From positions 1-32,518 of the forward strand of contig JAIRQN010000099.1 in assembly GCA_031256445.1 (NCBI GenBank): 32,518 nt of DNA. The letters run 5' to 3'. A program made the position numbers and the translations under genes. Of this stretch, positions 7,922 through 16,276 are shown in pieces. The notes beneath the pieces are model-generated. The model saw only the letters and a list, made by a program, of their open reading frames with translations. It ran no database searches and had not been told where the DNA came from. This DNA comes from Treponema sp. (GTDB taxonomy: Bacteria > Spirochaetota > Spirochaetia > Treponematales > Breznakiellaceae). The number at the start of each line of letters is the position of its first letter. Position 1 is the stretch's first letter.

Positions 7922-9484
7922 TTAGGGCGTTATGCCGCCTTCTATAATCAGCCTGCCGTCTGTAGCCGGGGTGATAATGCCTCCCTGTGCGTTGATATAT
8001 TCAATTACAACATAAGAAAGCAAAAGCGAGACGTTAAAAGAATCGCCTGCCTGCTTTAATACCTCATAACCGTCGCCGCCGCCGAGAAGATAATCGTTAG
8101 TGCAGAATCTGTAAATTTTTTCCGGGTCCACATCCGCGCCGCCGATTGTCAGCTCTTTTATTGCACCGGAACCGGAAGTCTTGTCGACTGTATAGCGCAC
8201 ATCGCCTGAGAACTGCGGGAAGGCGCCGTTGCCCTGGGGAATTGCCGCGATAAAGTCAAACAGTTCAATAATTTGGGAACCTGTCATGGAAACGATAAAC
8301 AGGTAATTTTCAAAAGGCAGCACCGTTAATACCTGTTCCCTGGTAATCGGCCCTTTTGGCAGTTCGGCGCGTATGTTTCCGCCGTTATGGAAAGCAAAAT
8401 CGATCTCCTGCCTGCTGACATTCCTTAAATACCAGACATTCGCGTCTGTGATCATATTGCCAATCGCGGTTTCCTGATAGCGCGTTAAACGGTTGCCGAA
8501 CACAAACGTATCCGCCGCTTCTCCTATTACTTCCTTCAGCGTTGCTGCGGCTTTATCAATATAGGGCTTAAGCATCGCCGTAATTTCGGCGTCCGGGCCA
8601 ATCGGCACGGGCTTCCAGATAAAATCAGCGAGTTTCCCGTCCTGCACTGTAAGCTTACCGTGGCCCACATATTTCCCCCATTCATTCGCGCTTACAATCC
8701 ATGTGCCGCCTGATTTTTTCGGCTCGCCAAAAAATGAGTGGGAATGTCCGTCGATAATTATGTCAATTCCCATTACTTCCTGCGCGAGCTCCATTGATGT
8801 TATGTGATCAGGCGTTTCTTTCACATCGCCCATATGCGTTAAACCTATTACAATATCAACCTTCTCCCTGTTACGCAAAATCTCCACCGCTTCAAGCGCG
8901 GCTTCTGTTTCGTTAATAAAAACAAGCGATTCATCCGGGCTTGCTATAACCTTTGTTCTCAATGTCGTAATGCCGAAGATTCCAACGGAAAAACCGTCAT
9001 ATTTCTTTACGATATATTGATTCCCTCCCAGGAAAGAGCCGTCTTCTTTTTTAATATTGGAAGAAACAAACGGAAAAGCGGCAGCATCTATCTGCCTGTC
9101 CAGTTTTTCCTGCGTTCCGTCAAATTCATGATTGCCGAATGTGACAGCGTCATAACCCATAATGCCGTAGGCTTTAATATCCGGCTCCGCGTCAAACATA
9201 TTGGAAATCGCGCTGCCAGTGTTAATATCTCCGGCGTCAAGCAGAAGAACCTGCGGATTTAACGCCTTGACCGCCCTTACGTAAGCTGAAATTTCCGCAA
9301 GCCCGCCCTTGCTGTTGTTTGCCAGAGTCGCTCCGTGGAAATCGTTGGTATGAAGCAAAACCAGTTCGTATATTTTACCGGCATTCGCGGCTATATCTGA
9401 CGCCGTGTTTTCCCTTATCGGCGCGGCATACAAGACACCGGTTAACAAAAAAACCGTAAACAGGAACATTCCTTTCGCTCTCAT
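7922..9484 (-). CDS. periplasmic 5'-nucleotidase / 2',3'-cyclic phosphodiesterase
   Basis: A 520-residue UshA-type enzyme that dephosphorylates nucleotides outside the cytoplasm. The signal peptide is MRAKGMFLFTVFLLTGVLYA. The metallophosphoesterase domain shows LLHTNDFHG, LDAGDINTG, TFGNHEFDG, IGLTHMG and DGHSHSFF, which carry the metal-binding His/Asp/Asn residues. The C-terminal 5'-nucleotidase domain shows IGNMITDANVWY, GGNIRAELPKG and CTNDYLLGGGDGYE. The start is ATG with GGAGG upstream. It follows the CNNM/CorC gene after only 15 bases, so it belongs to the tRNA-Cys–corC transcription unit. No lipobox or cell-wall anchor is seen, so it should be a soluble periplasmic enzyme supplying nucleosides for uptake. 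Confidence 0.93.
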   Translation of the reverse strand: MRAKGMFLFTVFLLTGVLYAAPIRENTASDIAANAGKIYELVLLHTNDFHGATLANNSKGGLAEISAYVRAVKALNPQVLLLDAGDINTGSAISNMFDAEPDIKAYGIMGYDAVTFGNHEFDGTQEKLDRQIDAAAFPFVSSNIKKEDGSFLGGNQYIVKKYDGFSVGIFGITTLRTKVIASPDESLVFINETEAALEAVEILRNREKVDIVIGLTHMGDVKETPDHITSMELAQEVMGIDIIIDGHSHSFFGEPKKSGGTWIVSANEWGKYVGHGKLTVQDGKLADFIWKPVPIGPDAEITAMLKPYIDKAAATLKEVIGEAADTFVFGNRLTRYQETAIGNMITDANVWYLRNVSRQEIDFAFHNGGNIRAELPKGPITREQVLTVLPFENYLFIVSMTGSQIIELFDFIAAIPQGNGAFPQFSGDVRYTVDKTSGSGAIKELTIGGADVDPEKIYRFCTNDYLLGGGDGYEVLKQAGDSFNVSLLLSYVVIEYINAQGGIITPATDGRLIIEGGITP

Positions 9485-9499
9485 TTTTTCCTCCGCATA

Positions 9500-10768
9500 T
9501 TAAACATGATTTATTTTAACTTCCATAACGCGCTGGCGCAATACCTTTGAAACGCAGATTGAGAGATTCTGCCAGACAAGGGTTTCTCCTGCGCGCGGCA
9601 CCCTGCCAAGATTTTCTATAATCCAGTTAGCGACAGTAGTTTCAGGAATCCCTTCGGTGTTATCTGTCATTTTTTTCAATTCGCTTTTCTCTGTAATAAT
9701 ATCCAGCATATCTGTAAATTTAACGCCGCCTAGCACCCGGAAACTGCCGTCGCTTTCTTCTATTACAGGTTCCTTAACATCATCATGCTCATCCCAGATT
9801 TCACCTACCAGCTCTTCAACAATATCCTCGATGGTGACAACTCCCAGAGTGCCGCCGTGTTCGTCAACAACAACCGCTATATGCGTCTGCTTTTCCTGTA
9901 AAATTCGCAGAAGCTTTGTTATTTTTATGGTCTTTGTAATAAAGGTGACAGGTTTAACAATCTGCGCCGGAGTTTTTATTCCTTTCATCACTTCATGATA
10001 AAAATCTTTCATAAGCATAATGCCCGTTATATTGTCAATTGAATCTGTGAATACCGGAAGCCTCGAAAAGCCGGTTTCGACAAAGAGCCGGTCAATTTCA
10101 TCGACTGTGGAGGCGGTTGAAACGGCGGCGACATCTATCCGCGGGGTGAAAATTTCTGAAACCTTCAAATCGTCAAATTCGATAACCTGGCGGATCATCT
10201 TCTCTTCGTGAATGTTGATCGTGCCTTCCTGCCTTACCTCCCCCACAAATGTCAGCAATTCGTCCTCTGTGGTTGTGCGGTCAGTCTTTACGGGGAAAAT
10301 TTTCATAAGGAATCTTTTCCACGCGGATGTTAAAAAATTAATCGGCGTAAAAATAAAAACAAAAACGCGCAGAAGCGGCGCGGTCCGCAGCGCGACCAGT
10401 TCCGGGATTTCCTTTGCCAGCGTTTTCGGAGAAATATCGCCGATAAGGACAAGCAGGGTTGTCATCATCAAAGTGGCTACGCTGACTCCCTTGCTCCCGA
10501 AAAGGCCGATAAAAAGCGCGGTTGCAAGAGAGGATGCGGCGATATTTACCGTGTTATTCCCGATCAATACAGATGAAAGTACCTTGTCATAGGCTTCCAG
10601 CATTTTTAGGGCAAGACGCGCCCTTTTGCTTTTAACAGCAAGACTTTTAAGTTTTATCCTGTTTAAAGAGGAAAAAGCCATCTCGCAGGCGGAAAAGAAT
10701 ACGGAAAAAGACAGTAAAACCACAAGAGAAACAATTAATGCAACATAGTATGAGCGGGATTCGTCCAT
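9500..10768 (-). CDS. CNNM/CBS/CorC-type membrane protein (hemolysin family)
   Basis: A 422-residue protein with three modules. First is an N-terminal CNNM (DUF21) membrane domain with helices around residues 8-28, 63-110 and 128-150, including SACEMAFSSLNRIKL and GDISPKTLAKE. Next is a CBS pair (VSEIFTPRIDV…, VVVDEHGGTLGVVTIEDIVEELVGEI). Last is a CorC_HlyC domain (C-terminal ~80 residues). Family members are linked to Mg2+/Co2+ transport; the old name hemolysin is misleading. The ATG at 10768 is the only sensible start because the membrane helix begins a few residues later. It lies 6 bases after the last base of tRNA-Cys and has no Shine-Dalgarno sequence, which is unusual. Confidence 0.92.
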   Translation of the reverse strand: MDESRSYYVALIVSLVVLLSFSVFFSACEMAFSSLNRIKLKSLAVKSKRARLALKMLEAYDKVLSSVLIGNNTVNIAASSLATALFIGLFGSKGVSVATLMMTTLLVLIGDISPKTLAKEIPELVALRTAPLLRVFVFIFTPINFLTSAWKRFLMKIFPVKTDRTTTEDELLTFVGEVRQEGTINIHEEKMIRQVIEFDDLKVSEIFTPRIDVAAVSTASTVDEIDRLFVETGFSRLPVFTDSIDNITGIMLMKDFYHEVMKGIKTPAQIVKPVTFITKTIKITKLLRILQEKQTHIAVVVDEHGGTLGVVTIEDIVEELVGEIWDEHDDVKEPVIEESDGSFRVLGGVKFTDMLDIITEKSELKKMTDNTEGIPETTVANWIIENLGRVPRAGETLVWQNLSICVSKVLRQRVMEVKINHV

Positions 10769-10774
10769 AATGGA

Positions 10775-10846
10775 AGGCGCCGATCAGAATCGAACTGATG
10801 CATAACGGTTTTGCAGACCGCTCCCTTACCGCTTGGGTACGGCGCC
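10775..10846 (-). tRNA. tRNA-Cys (anticodon GCA), CCA not encoded
   Basis: Reading on the - strand, the acceptor arms GGCGCCG (complement of 10840-10846) and CGGCGCC (10776-10782) pair fully. The D stem is CCC/GGG. The anticodon stem GCGGT/ACCGT encloses the loop CTGCAAA with anticodon GCA. The T stem ATCAG/CTGAT encloses TTCGATT. The discriminator is U (10775), as expected for tRNA-Cys. The next bases read TCCA rather than CCA, so the 3' end must be added after transcription. A36-A37-A38 matches the recognition sequence of MiaA/MiaB-type modification. Confidence 0.96.
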
Positions 10847-10856
10847 GGATAGTTCA

Positions 10857-10885
10857 AAATTACCGGAATTTGGAGTAATTGTCAA
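10857..10885 (-). promoter_or_regulatory. promoter for tRNA-Cys
   Basis: On the - strand a perfect TTGACA (complement of 10880-10885) is followed after 17 bases by TAATTT (complement of 10857-10862), a weak -10. The box begins right beside the aminotransferase stop codon, and transcription would start a few bases before the tRNA. Confidence 0.5.
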
Positions 10886-10886
10886 G

Positions 10887-12161
10887 TTAAGACAGCAACT
10901 TCTGCGCGCTTGCCAGCTTTACCGCAGCGCAGAAAATTTCCAGCGCATCGCGAAGTTCCGAAAGGGGCGGGCATGTCGGAGCTATGCGGATATTTGCATC
11001 GTGCGGATCGCTGCCGTCAGGATATGTGGCTCCTGCGGGGGTAAGAGCGACGCCGGCCTGCGCGCATAATGCGACGATGCGTTTCGCGCATCCGTCAAGG
11101 GAATCAAAGCTGATGAAATATCCCCCTTCCGGCTCTGTCCACCGGGCGATACCCAGACCGTCCAGTTCTCTTCGCAGCGTTTCATAAACAAGCCTGAACC
11201 TGGGTCTTAAGATCACAGCGTGTTTTTCCATATGCGCCATAACGCCCGCGGCGTCTTTAAAGAAGCGGGCATGCCGGAGCTGATTGAGTTTATCAGGGCC
11301 TATTGTCTGCGCGGTCAGACGTTTGCGGATATATTCGCAGTTGGATTTTGAAGAAGCCATGCAGGTTACGGAAGCGCCGGCAAAACTTACTTTGGAAAAT
11401 GACGCGAAAACATGCGGCATATTCGGATTCCCGCTTTTTTCGCAAAGACGGATAATATTTGGAATTACCGCCTTTGTGCTGCCAAGATCATGGAAAGCAT
11501 ACGCATTATCCCAATAAATACGGAAATCATCCGCGGCGGGTTTAAGATTTGCAAAACGCCTGACTGTTTCATCGGAATAAACAATGCCTGTAGGGTTTGA
11601 AAATTTCGGCACGCACCATATGCCTTTGATCATTGGATCGGAAGAAACCAATTTTTCCACCATGTCCATATCCGGGCCGTCAGGACCCATCGCGACAGGA
11701 ATCATTCCGATATGAAAATATTTGCAGATTGTAAAATGACGGTCATATCCCGGAGAAGGACACAGGAATTTTACCTGCCCCTGGCTGTTCCATGGCTGCC
11801 CTTCCCTTACTCCGTGAGACATATTAACGGCTACATTGTCAAACATCAGGGAAAGCGAAGAATTACCGCCGACAATTACCTCATCCGGCGTTAAATCCAG
11901 AAGCTCGGCGAATATTTTTTTCATTTCGGGAATACCGTCAAGCCCGCCGTAATTGCGGCAGTCGGCTCCGTTTATAGAGTGGTAATCTTCAGCGGAAAGG
12001 CAGGTCAGCATTTCATTGCAAAGCGCCAGTTGTTCATCAGAAGGAACTCCGCGCGTCATATTGAGTTTTTTGCCATTTTCCGCGTATTTGGAAAAAGCGT
12101 CTTCCAGTTCTTTTTTAACGGCGGATAATTCCGCCGCGCTCATATCAGCATATTGTTTCAT
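10887..12161 (-). CDS. class I aminotransferase, Asp_aminotransf (PF12897-like) family
   Basis: A 424-residue PLP-dependent aminotransferase. It belongs to the group related to MocR aminotransferase domains and annotated as aspartate aminotransferase (PF12897), not to the classical AspC group. Marks are NMTRGVPSDEQL, NYGGLDGIPEMKKIF, VGGNSSLSLMFDNV, PKFSNPTGIVYSDE (substrate/PLP loop), DNAYAFHDL (Asp and Tyr contacting PLP) and ASFSKVSFAGASV with the Schiff-base Lys. The C-terminal domain has EGGYFISFD and RIAPT. AAGGATGACAAC precedes ATG 12161, so the start is well supported. It has a candidate promoter at 12181-12209 and looks monocistronic. Aspartate as the main substrate is inferred from the family. 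Confidence 0.88.
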   Translation of the reverse strand: MKQYADMSAAELSAVKKELEDAFSKYAENGKKLNMTRGVPSDEQLALCNEMLTCLSAEDYHSINGADCRNYGGLDGIPEMKKIFAELLDLTPDEVIVGGNSSLSLMFDNVAVNMSHGVREGQPWNSQGQVKFLCPSPGYDRHFTICKYFHIGMIPVAMGPDGPDMDMVEKLVSSDPMIKGIWCVPKFSNPTGIVYSDETVRRFANLKPAADDFRIYWDNAYAFHDLGSTKAVIPNIIRLCEKSGNPNMPHVFASFSKVSFAGASVTCMASSKSNCEYIRKRLTAQTIGPDKLNQLRHARFFKDAAGVMAHMEKHAVILRPRFRLVYETLRRELDGLGIARWTEPEGGYFISFDSLDGCAKRIVALCAQAGVALTPAGATYPDGSDPHDANIRIAPTCPPLSELRDALEIFCAAVKLASAQKLLS

Positions 12162-12180
12162 GTTGTCATCCTTGTTGTTT

Positions 12181-12209
12181 ACAATACACTTTTAGGATGA
12201 TTTAGCCAA
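12181..12209 (-). promoter_or_regulatory. candidate promoter for the aminotransferase
   Basis: On the - strand TTGGCT (complement of 12204-12209), a 17-base spacer, then TATTGT (complement of 12181-12186). Each box matches the sigma70 consensus at four of six positions. The rest of the gap 12162-12302 shows no gene and no convincing terminator. Confidence 0.4.
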
Positions 12210-12302
12210 TAGTATGATAATCTCTGAAATATCTGCGCATATGCCCTGCCGACTCCAGGCGGCTGTAGTTTTTTTAAGCACGCTTTGGCGCGGCTTATTT
12301 AC

Positions 12303-13223
12303 TCACTTTACGATAAACGACTCAAAACCCGCCGCGCGCAGATCGGTACTCACGCGGTTTGCGTCTGTTTCTGCCGGCACTATAACCGCCCACATTTCAC
12401 CGCGCTGTTCCAGAACAGGAGAAAAACCGGCGCTTTTCAATTTTTCCATATGCGCGCGGGCATTAGCCTGATTACCGAAGATTCCTGTTTGCAGTTTCAG
12501 CGCGGGAAGCTGCGCTGCATTTGGCACAGGCTGAACAGGAGCCGCTGAAGATCGATTACCCGCCTGAATATCAAGCATGCCAAGCAGCAACCAGAACGGG
12601 CTTGGTTTAATTGCGATTGAAGATGCCGCGGCTCCCGCGGCAAGGCGGCCTTCCGGGCTGTCAGGAAATTCCGCGATGAGCCGCTTGCGCCAGTTTTCGG
12701 CTTTTTCTTTATCTGACAATTTCCAGAGCATAAAAAGTATTTCGCTTTTCATTTGGTTATATTCGGATATGTCGGCGATAGCGCCAAGAGTCGATGTATC
12801 TCCGGTTCTTATGGCTTTTATGCCGGTATCCAGAAACCGAGCGCGGGCTGATTTTGCAAGTAACGGATCCAGCGCGGTGGCGGCCCTGTCCCATTCGCCC
12901 ATCGCGGCAAGGCAATAAGCGCATGATAAAAGAGCGTCATCGTCAACTTTACCGGGAATCGCAATGGCGGCTTCAAGCCAGTTTTTTGCCGCGCCTTCAA
13001 TGTCGCCTGACAGTTGACGAAGCTGAGCGAGTTTTACAAGGACGCCGCGCCTCTCCTGCGCGGAGACACCCTGCGCAGAGGCTGCTTTTTCCAGAGTCTG
13101 GATTTCCGCTTCCAGAGAAACGCCGCTTTGCGCATAGGCGGCTTTTAACCCAAATGAACACAGGGCAAGAGTGAAAACGCCTGATAATAAAACACGCCTG
13201 TTATGCGTCATCGGCGCCGCCAT
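12303..13223 (-). CDS. SPOR-domain protein with helical repeat region
   Basis: A 306-residue exported protein. A signal or anchor helix (RVLLSGVFTLALCSFGLKAAYA) is followed by a helical region with tetratricopeptide-like character (about residues 35-200; VKLAQLRQLSGDIEGAAKNWLEAA, CAYCLAAMGEWDRAATAL). The C-terminus is a SPOR domain (LPALKLQTGIFGNQANARAHMEKLKSAGFSP…, last ~70 residues). SPOR domains bind denuded septal peptidoglycan, so a role at the envelope or division site is likely (family knowledge). Two starts are possible, ATG 13223 or ATG 13211. Both overlap the end of the LapA-like gene and neither has a clear ribosome binding site, so translational coupling is likely. Confidence 0.85.
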   Translation of the reverse strand: MAAPMTHNRRVLLSGVFTLALCSFGLKAAYAQSGVSLEAEIQTLEKAASAQGVSAQERRGVLVKLAQLRQLSGDIEGAAKNWLEAAIAIPGKVDDDALLSCAYCLAAMGEWDRAATALDPLLAKSARARFLDTGIKAIRTGDTSTLGAIADISEYNQMKSEILFMLWKLSDKEKAENWRKRLIAEFPDSPEGRLAAGAAASSIAIKPSPFWLLLGMLDIQAGNRSSAAPVQPVPNAAQLPALKLQTGIFGNQANARAHMEKLKSAGFSPVLEQRGEMWAVIVPAETDANRVSTDLRAAGFESFIVK

Positions 13224-13533
13224 TTACGGGTTTTTTGCGTCTTTTGGAGAAAAACCTTTCCCTTGCGGCAGCCGCGTCCTGTTTGATTTTTTCGTTATCT
13301 GAAGACTCCGCTGATATTTTGGGCTGTCCGCGGCGTTTTCTGCCCGCCGTAAAAATTAAAGGCAGCGTAAAAACCATTCCAAGGACAAATGAGCAGAATA
13401 TCGTAATAAATACCGGAACTTCCTTAAACACAGTAAAACCAAAACTTATATCGCATCTGTTATTAAGGTTAAAGGCGATAAAAATCAGAAATGGCGTTAA
13501 CAGAATTATAAATATTACCAATCGCCAGGGCAT
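13201..13533 (-). CDS. LapA-like (DUF1049) two-helix membrane protein
   Basis: A 110-residue inner-membrane protein with two helices (residues 4-22 and about 40-62) separated by NLNNRCDISFGFTVFKEVPVF. This segment is the hallmark of the LapA/YciS (DUF1049) family. A basic cytoplasmic tail follows (KRRGQ…RERFFSKRRKKP). In E. coli the family helps assemble lipopolysaccharide-related functions; here the role is only inferred. GAGGT precedes ATG 13533. The 3' end overlaps the SPOR gene. Confidence 0.75.
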   Translation of the reverse strand: MPWRLVIFIILLTPFLIFIAFNLNNRCDISFGFTVFKEVPVFITIFCSFVLGMVFTLPLIFTAGRKRRGQPKISAESSDNEKIKQDAAAARERFFSKRRKKPVNGGADDA

Positions 13534-13588
13534 AATTACCTCACTTTAATATAATCGAAAATGAAACGCAGCTTCATTATAACCTCTT

Positions 13589-14938
13589 TTATAATATCTC
13601 TTTTGCGCGAAATGTATTTCCTTTTAAAGACGAAAACGTCACTTTTCCAAAAGAGCCAATCATTGACTTTGAGCCGGGAACAACCGCCATTTCGTCTTTC
13701 TCTGTCCTTGTAATTAATTCATCGGCATTTTTTCTGGAAATCCCCTCTACCAATACCGTTTCAGTGCAGCCAATCCTGTCTTTTAATAACATATTTGTGT
13801 GTTTCTTTTGAAGAGTAATCACTGCTGAAAGCCTTTCCCGCTTTACATCTTCACCGATTCTGCCGGGAAGGCCGAAGGCTTTTGTTCCTTCGCGCGGGTT
13901 AAAATGGTACATGTAAGAATACAGGAACTTTACTTCATCCATTAGTTGAAGCGTCCGCTGTACGTCTTCTTCTGTTTCGCCGGGAAAACCGACCAGAATG
14001 TCTGTGGACAGGCTGACCCCCGGCATGGCGGCGCGGATACCGGCAACAAGTTTCAGGAAATTTTCTGATGTATAGCCGCGGTTCATCGCGCTTAGTATCC
14101 TGTCAGAACCATGCTGAACAGGCAGATGCAGATGGCGGCAGAAAATATTGCTGCCTGCCAGCACTTCAATAACTGCGGATGAAAAATTACCGGGATTTGC
14201 CGAAAGGAAGCGAAGCCACTTAACGCCGCTTTTCCCGGCTTCCTGCGCGATAAATTTGAGCAGCCCGGAAAAATCCATATTATCATTTTCCCAAAAATAT
14301 TTGTTAACATTTTGCCCAAGCAGAGTTATTTCTTTCACTCCCCTTTCGCCTGTAAGGCGGATCTCCTGCGCGATGTTCCGCGGATCGCGTGACACTTCCC
14401 TGCCCCGGACATAGGGGACAATGCAGTAAGAGCAGAAATTATTACAGCCGTGCATAATAGGAACAAAACTGCGGAATCGGCCTTCCTCCAGATGTGAATT
14501 CGAAAAAGAGAAAACCGCTTTTTCATTCAGATCGTTAAATGAAATTTTTAAACCTGCGTTTCCGCCGTCTTCGCCGTTTCCGCCGTTTTCAGCGGCCTGC
14601 AGTATAAGAGGGAATAAAGAGCGCGCGCCGGTGCCCATAACATAATCGACTTCCGGATGCCTGTCAATGAGCTTTTCACCTAACCGCTGCGCCATGCAGC
14701 CGGCCAGAACAAGGGTAAATTTTTGCCCGTGTTTCTTTTTAAGACCGGCGTAATGCGCAATTCTGCCCATTGCCCTTTTTTCGGCAGTCAGCCTTACAGA
14801 GCAGGTATTAAGCAGAACAAGGTCGGCATGTTCGCTGTCTTGCGCCTGCAGCCATCCGCGTTCTTTGCATGCAAGAGCCAATGCCGCCGATTCGGCGCTG
14901 TTCATCTGGCAGCCGTAGGTTTCAAAAAAATAATTCAT
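13589..14938 (-). CDS. miaB: tRNA-2-methylthio-N6-dimethylallyladenosine synthase
   Basis: A 449-residue radical-SAM methylthiotransferase that adds the 2-methylthio group to i6A37 of tRNAs reading UNN codons. The N-terminal UPF0004 domain supplies three Cys of the auxiliary 4Fe-4S cluster (TYGCQMNSAES, LLNTCSVR, LAGCMAQR). The radical-SAM CxxxCxxC is in HGCNNFCSYCIVPYVRGRE. PVQHGSDRILSAMNRGYT and LVGFPGETEED are family marks. The C-terminal ~65 residues form a TRAM RNA-binding domain. Length is normal. ATG 14938 starts the standard MNYFFETYGCQMN N-terminus but has no Shine-Dalgarno sequence, and AT-rich -10-like sequence touches it. A suitable substrate, tRNA-Cys, is encoded at 10775-10846. 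Confidence 0.96.
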   Translation of the reverse strand: MNYFFETYGCQMNSAESAALALACKERGWLQAQDSEHADLVLLNTCSVRLTAEKRAMGRIAHYAGLKKKHGQKFTLVLAGCMAQRLGEKLIDRHPEVDYVMGTGARSLFPLILQAAENGGNGEDGGNAGLKISFNDLNEKAVFSFSNSHLEEGRFRSFVPIMHGCNNFCSYCIVPYVRGREVSRDPRNIAQEIRLTGERGVKEITLLGQNVNKYFWENDNMDFSGLLKFIAQEAGKSGVKWLRFLSANPGNFSSAVIEVLAGSNIFCRHLHLPVQHGSDRILSAMNRGYTSENFLKLVAGIRAAMPGVSLSTDILVGFPGETEEDVQRTLQLMDEVKFLYSYMYHFNPREGTKAFGLPGRIGEDVKRERLSAVITLQKKHTNMLLKDRIGCTETVLVEGISRKNADELITRTEKDEMAVVPGSKSMIGSFGKVTFSSLKGNTFRAKEIL

Positions 14939-14960
14939 TTATAATAATGTTTACAGACGA

Positions 14961-14993
14961 TTAAGGATTACAGGGTTTACCCTCTAACCTTAA
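14961..14993. other. nested inverted repeat upstream of miaB
   Basis: Outer arms TTAAGG (14961-14966) and CCTTAA (14988-14993) enclose inner arms AGGGT and ACCCT with a 2-base loop. It lies in the 70-base gap between the small membrane-protein gene and miaB. There is no T-run, so it is not a clear terminator; it may be a weak processing or regulatory structure. Confidence 0.35.
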
Positions 14994-15008
14994 GTCCCTG
15001 TCTCCTGA

Positions 15009-15389
15009 TTATGATCTCCTTTTAAGACCGATAAAAAATTTGATCCCGTTCCAGATGCCCAGCCCAAGAAGGCCAATCGCGCCGATGCTCAGGAGCGTGC
15101 CTGATATTGCCGCGACAACCGGGATGCCTGTTTTGGAAAGAAAGGTTAACGCGCCCGCCGCTGTCATTAAAAGGCCGGCTTTTTTATCCGCCGGATCTTT
15201 TGAAGCAATCGACATAATTCCAAGCACAAGCACAATCCCGCCGGCGATAAAACCAAGCCCTCTGAACCTGGAAATAATATTCAGAATAAAAAGAAAAATA
15301 CCGGCGGCGCTGTAGCCTACTGCGGTTATGCCAAGTTTTGATAAAGCTGATGTTGAAGGAATTTCGTTCCTTTTTTCAATATCATTCAT
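15009..15389 (-). CDS. small membrane protein, four predicted helices
   Basis: A 126-residue protein I do not recognise. A short polar N-terminus (MNDIEKRNEIPSTSALSK) is followed by about four hydrophobic Gly/Ala/Ile-rich segments (about residues 19-40, 43-62, 70-92 and 95-118) and a basic end (GLKRRS). Its start overlaps the folD stop by 4 bases (ATGA), so it is translated with folD. There are no catalytic motifs and the function is unknown. It could be a membrane-stress or small integral protein found only in relatives. Confidence 0.65.
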   Translation of the reverse strand: MNDIEKRNEIPSTSALSKLGITAVGYSAAGIFLFILNIISRFRGLGFIAGGIVLVLGIMSIASKDPADKKAGLLMTAAGALTFLSKTGIPVVAAISGTLLSIGAIGLLGLGIWNGIKFFIGLKRRS

Positions 15390-16258
15390 GGTTTACTCCT
15401 CTGAGCAGATTCTACAACATTTTGCATTAACATTGCGATAGTCATCGGACCTACACCGCCAGGCACAGGCGTATAAAAAGAAGCCTTCTGTGCAACAAGG
15501 GGATCTGCATCGCCGCAGACACGGTAACCTTTTTTTTCCTGAGCGTCTTTAACGCGGTTTATTCCCACATCAATCACAACAGCTCCTTTTTTAATCATAT
15601 CAGGCTTTATAAATTCCGGTTTTCCGGCAGCAGCGATTAAAATATCAGCCTGCAAAGTGTGAAAATTCAAATCTTTTGTCCCTGTATGACAGATGGTTAC
15701 AGTAGCGTTAAATTCTTTTCGTATCAGAAGATTTGCAAGCGGCTTTCCTACAATGTTCGATCTTCCCGCTATTACCACATGAGCGCCGTTAATTTGAATA
15801 TTGTACTCCCGAAGCAGGGCAATAACCCCATGAGGAGTACACGGCAAAAATCCCGGCTTCTGTAAAACCATACTCCCGACAGAAACAGGGTGAAAACAGT
15901 CAACGTCTTTTTCCGGAGCCACAGCGGAAAACACCTTCTCTTCGTCAATTTGCGCGGGCAAGGGAGATTGAACCAAAATACCATGAACCTTCCTGTCGCT
16001 GTTAAGTTCCGCGATTATGGAAAGGAGCTCCTCTTCTCTTGTGTTTTCCGGCAGCCTGATATCGCGGCTGTCCATTCCCGCCTGTGTGAGCGCTTTTTCC
16101 TTGGATTTAACATATGAAAGGCTTGCCGGGTCTTCGCCTGCCAGAACCACCGCAAGGCAGGGAACAATACCTTTTTCTTTTAATTCCGCCGCTCTTATTT
16201 TGACGCTCTCGCGGATTTTGCTGGAGAGTGATTTCCCATCCATTAATATTGCTGCCAT
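15386..16258 (-). CDS. folD: bifunctional methylene-THF dehydrogenase / cyclohydrolase
   Basis: A 290-residue FolD, which interconverts methylene-, methenyl- and formyl-tetrahydrofolate. Marks are YVKSKEKA (with the catalytic Lys), LVQSPLPAQIDEEKV, EKDVDCFHP, the Rossmann motif VIAGRSNIVGKPLANLL, and the C-terminal PVPGGVGPMTIAML. Length is normal. The ribosome binding site AGAGG precedes ATG 16258. It lies 18 bases after thiN and overlaps the next gene. In acetogenic or one-carbon-using relatives the enzyme also serves the Wood-Ljungdahl methyl branch, but nothing else from that pathway is in the window. Confidence 0.96.
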   Translation of the reverse strand: MAAILMDGKSLSSKIRESVKIRAAELKEKGIVPCLAVVLAGEDPASLSYVKSKEKALTQAGMDSRDIRLPENTREEELLSIIAELNSDRKVHGILVQSPLPAQIDEEKVFSAVAPEKDVDCFHPVSVGSMVLQKPGFLPCTPHGVIALLREYNIQINGAHVVIAGRSNIVGKPLANLLIRKEFNATVTICHTGTKDLNFHTLQADILIAAAGKPEFIKPDMIKKGAVVIDVGINRVKDAQEKKGYRVCGDADPLVAQKASFYTPVPGGVGPMTIAMLMQNVVESAQRSKP

Positions 16259-16276
16259 AAAAACCTCTGTCCCTGT

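Noticed and set aside
7922-9484. Surface-anchored or virulence-type nucleotidase
   Set aside because: No cell-wall anchor or lipobox; the protein is an ordinary UshA-like periplasmic enzyme.
12162-12302. Terminator after the SPOR gene
   Set aside because: The partial stem around 12279-12299 has its T-run on the wrong side for the - strand gene and its arms pair poorly.
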